23,254 nt of DNA, taken from assembly GCA_964491535.1 (NCBI GenBank), contig CAZBGR010000010.1, positions 1 to 23,254 of the forward strand. Direction: 5' to 3'. This DNA comes from CAZBGR01 sp964491535. GTDB lineage: Bacteria; Bacillota_I; Bacilli_A; RF39; UBA660. Of the stretch, positions 22,676-23,254 are shown piece after piece; the stretch's first letter is position 1; each line of letters starts with the position of its first letter. The notes under the pieces were generated by a model. The model had not been told where the DNA came from. It made no database searches and saw only the letters and a program-made list of their open reading frames with translations. The position numbers and the translations under genes are program-made.

Positions 22676-23254
22676 TTATGGTGGAGCAGTTTTAATGGTT
22701 ACTTTATTTTTATTAATAATAAATCTAATACTACCATTAACACTAGTTAGTAAGGTTTTTATCTTTTTTTCTTTTAGTTTTTTAATAATTTCTGGATGAG
22801 GATGATGATATCTATTATTTAAAGCTACTTGAATAACGGCATATTTAGGTTTTAAAGAGTTTAAAAACATATCACTAGTACTAGTAATTGAGCCATGATG
22901 ACTTACTTTTAATATATCCATCTTCTCTAATTTATATGTATTTAATAGTTCTTTTTCAATATTAGTTGAGATATCTCCAGTTAATAAAATTTTTATATTA
23001 TTTAAAATAGTATATAAAACTAAACTATTATCGTTTTCATTATGTTGATTATGAAAAGGATTTAAAAAGATAAATTGATAATTGTTTAACTTGATTTTAT
23101 CATTAGCACCCATCATTTGATAAGGAATTTTACGATAATTTAAATAATTAATTATTTTTTCTTCAAGTTCATTAATCTCACCTTTATTTAAAATAACTTT
23201 CTTAATTTTAAAATATTTTATTAAGGTTAAAGCTTCTCCTAGGTGGTCATTATC
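22676..23254 (-). CDS. comEC: ComEC C-terminal metallo-beta-lactamase domain (5' end outside window)
   Basis: The reading frame is open from the window edge, so the gene is cut by the window, not broken. What is visible (192 codons) is the C-terminal half of the extracytoplasmic metallo-beta-lactamase-like domain of the DNA-uptake channel: DNDHLGEAL at the edge (from the H-D-DHLGG motif), then DNSLVLYTILNNIKILLTGDIS, KVSHHGSITSTS and HPHPEIIKKLKEK. The intact protein should have an OB domain and a long membrane channel further upstream. Order comEC-(UPF0316)-holA matches the Bacillus comEC-holA pairing. A free-standing MBL protein is possible but less likely. Confidence 0.85.
   Translation of the reverse strand, partial: DNDHLGEALTLIKYFKIKKVILNKGEINELEEKIINYLNYRKIPYQMMGANDKIKLNNYQFIFLNPFHNQHNENDNSLVLYTILNNIKILLTGDISTNIEKELLNTYKLEKMDILKVSHHGSITSTSDMFLNSLKPKYAVIQVALNNRYHHPHPEIIKKLKEKKIKTLLTSVNGSIRFIINKNKVTIKTAPP

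Overview
The window is chromosomal DNA from a very AT-rich, low-G+C Gram-positive bacterium of the Bacilli / Erysipelotrichia-Mollicutes neighbourhood. The evidence is the strong A/T bias, good AGGAGG-type ribosome sites, TTGACA/TATAAT promoters, gene orders familiar from Bacillus, and sporulation genes (gpr, spoIIP, yqfC, yqfD, spoIIM) beside a MurE-type wall ligase. The standard genetic code is used: TGG encodes Trp and TGA is a stop (spoIIP, rpsU, yqfC, dgkA, cdd). I cannot name the genus. I see no phage, transposon, CRISPR array or tRNA/rRNA gene. This is mostly a core-genome region, and its novelty lies in RNA elements, very small genes and altered synteny.

Layout. (1) 78-2499, plus strand: gpr, spoIIP and a small membrane protein in the YqxA position, ending in a hairpin. 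(2) 2566-4751: a strong promoter, then rpsU, a MurE-like ligase and an unknown 117-aa protein, ending in a clear terminator. (3) 4776-9800: a long tightly packed run of yqfC, yqfD, vanZ-like, ybeY, dgkA, cdd, era, yqzL and recO, with many overlaps. It follows the Bacillus yqf-era-recO order, but phoH and the 7TM-HD gene are missing and a VanZ-like gene occupies the gap. (4) 9809-11382: a short T-box leader and single-chain glycyl-tRNA synthetase. (5) 11441-11665: a stand-alone structured RNA, best read as 6S RNA, ending in a bidirectional terminator shared with rarA on the minus strand. (6) rarA and xerD diverge from a short shared promoter region; xerD is followed by deoB, then dps. (7) 15617-18889, minus strand: a 23-codon lysine-rich peptide gene, a CmpB/DUF1113 membrane protein, a membrane-anchored transglutaminase-like protein and an HTH regulator. 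A tiny plus-strand promoter-plus-hairpin unit sits in one gap. (8) 18976-23254, mostly minus strand: mnmA, spoIIM, a plus-strand 33-codon membrane peptide (DUF4044-like), holA, a UPF0316/DUF2179 gene and the 3' part of comEC running off the edge.

How the genes fit together. SpoIIP and SpoIIM are two of the three proteins of the engulfment peptidoglycan-degrading complex (the third, SpoIID, is not here). GPR degrades spore SASPs at germination, and YqfC/YqfD are mother-cell sporulation proteins. The rest is translation and RNA maturation (rpsU, ybeY, era, glyS, mnmA), DNA replication and repair (recO, rarA, xerD, holA), nucleoside salvage (cdd, deoB), envelope (murE, dgkA) and DNA uptake (comEC). 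The most unusual signals are the short, apparently translation-controlling glycine T-box, the candidate 6S RNA, the 18030-18100 micro-transcript and the lysine-rich microgene next to dps.
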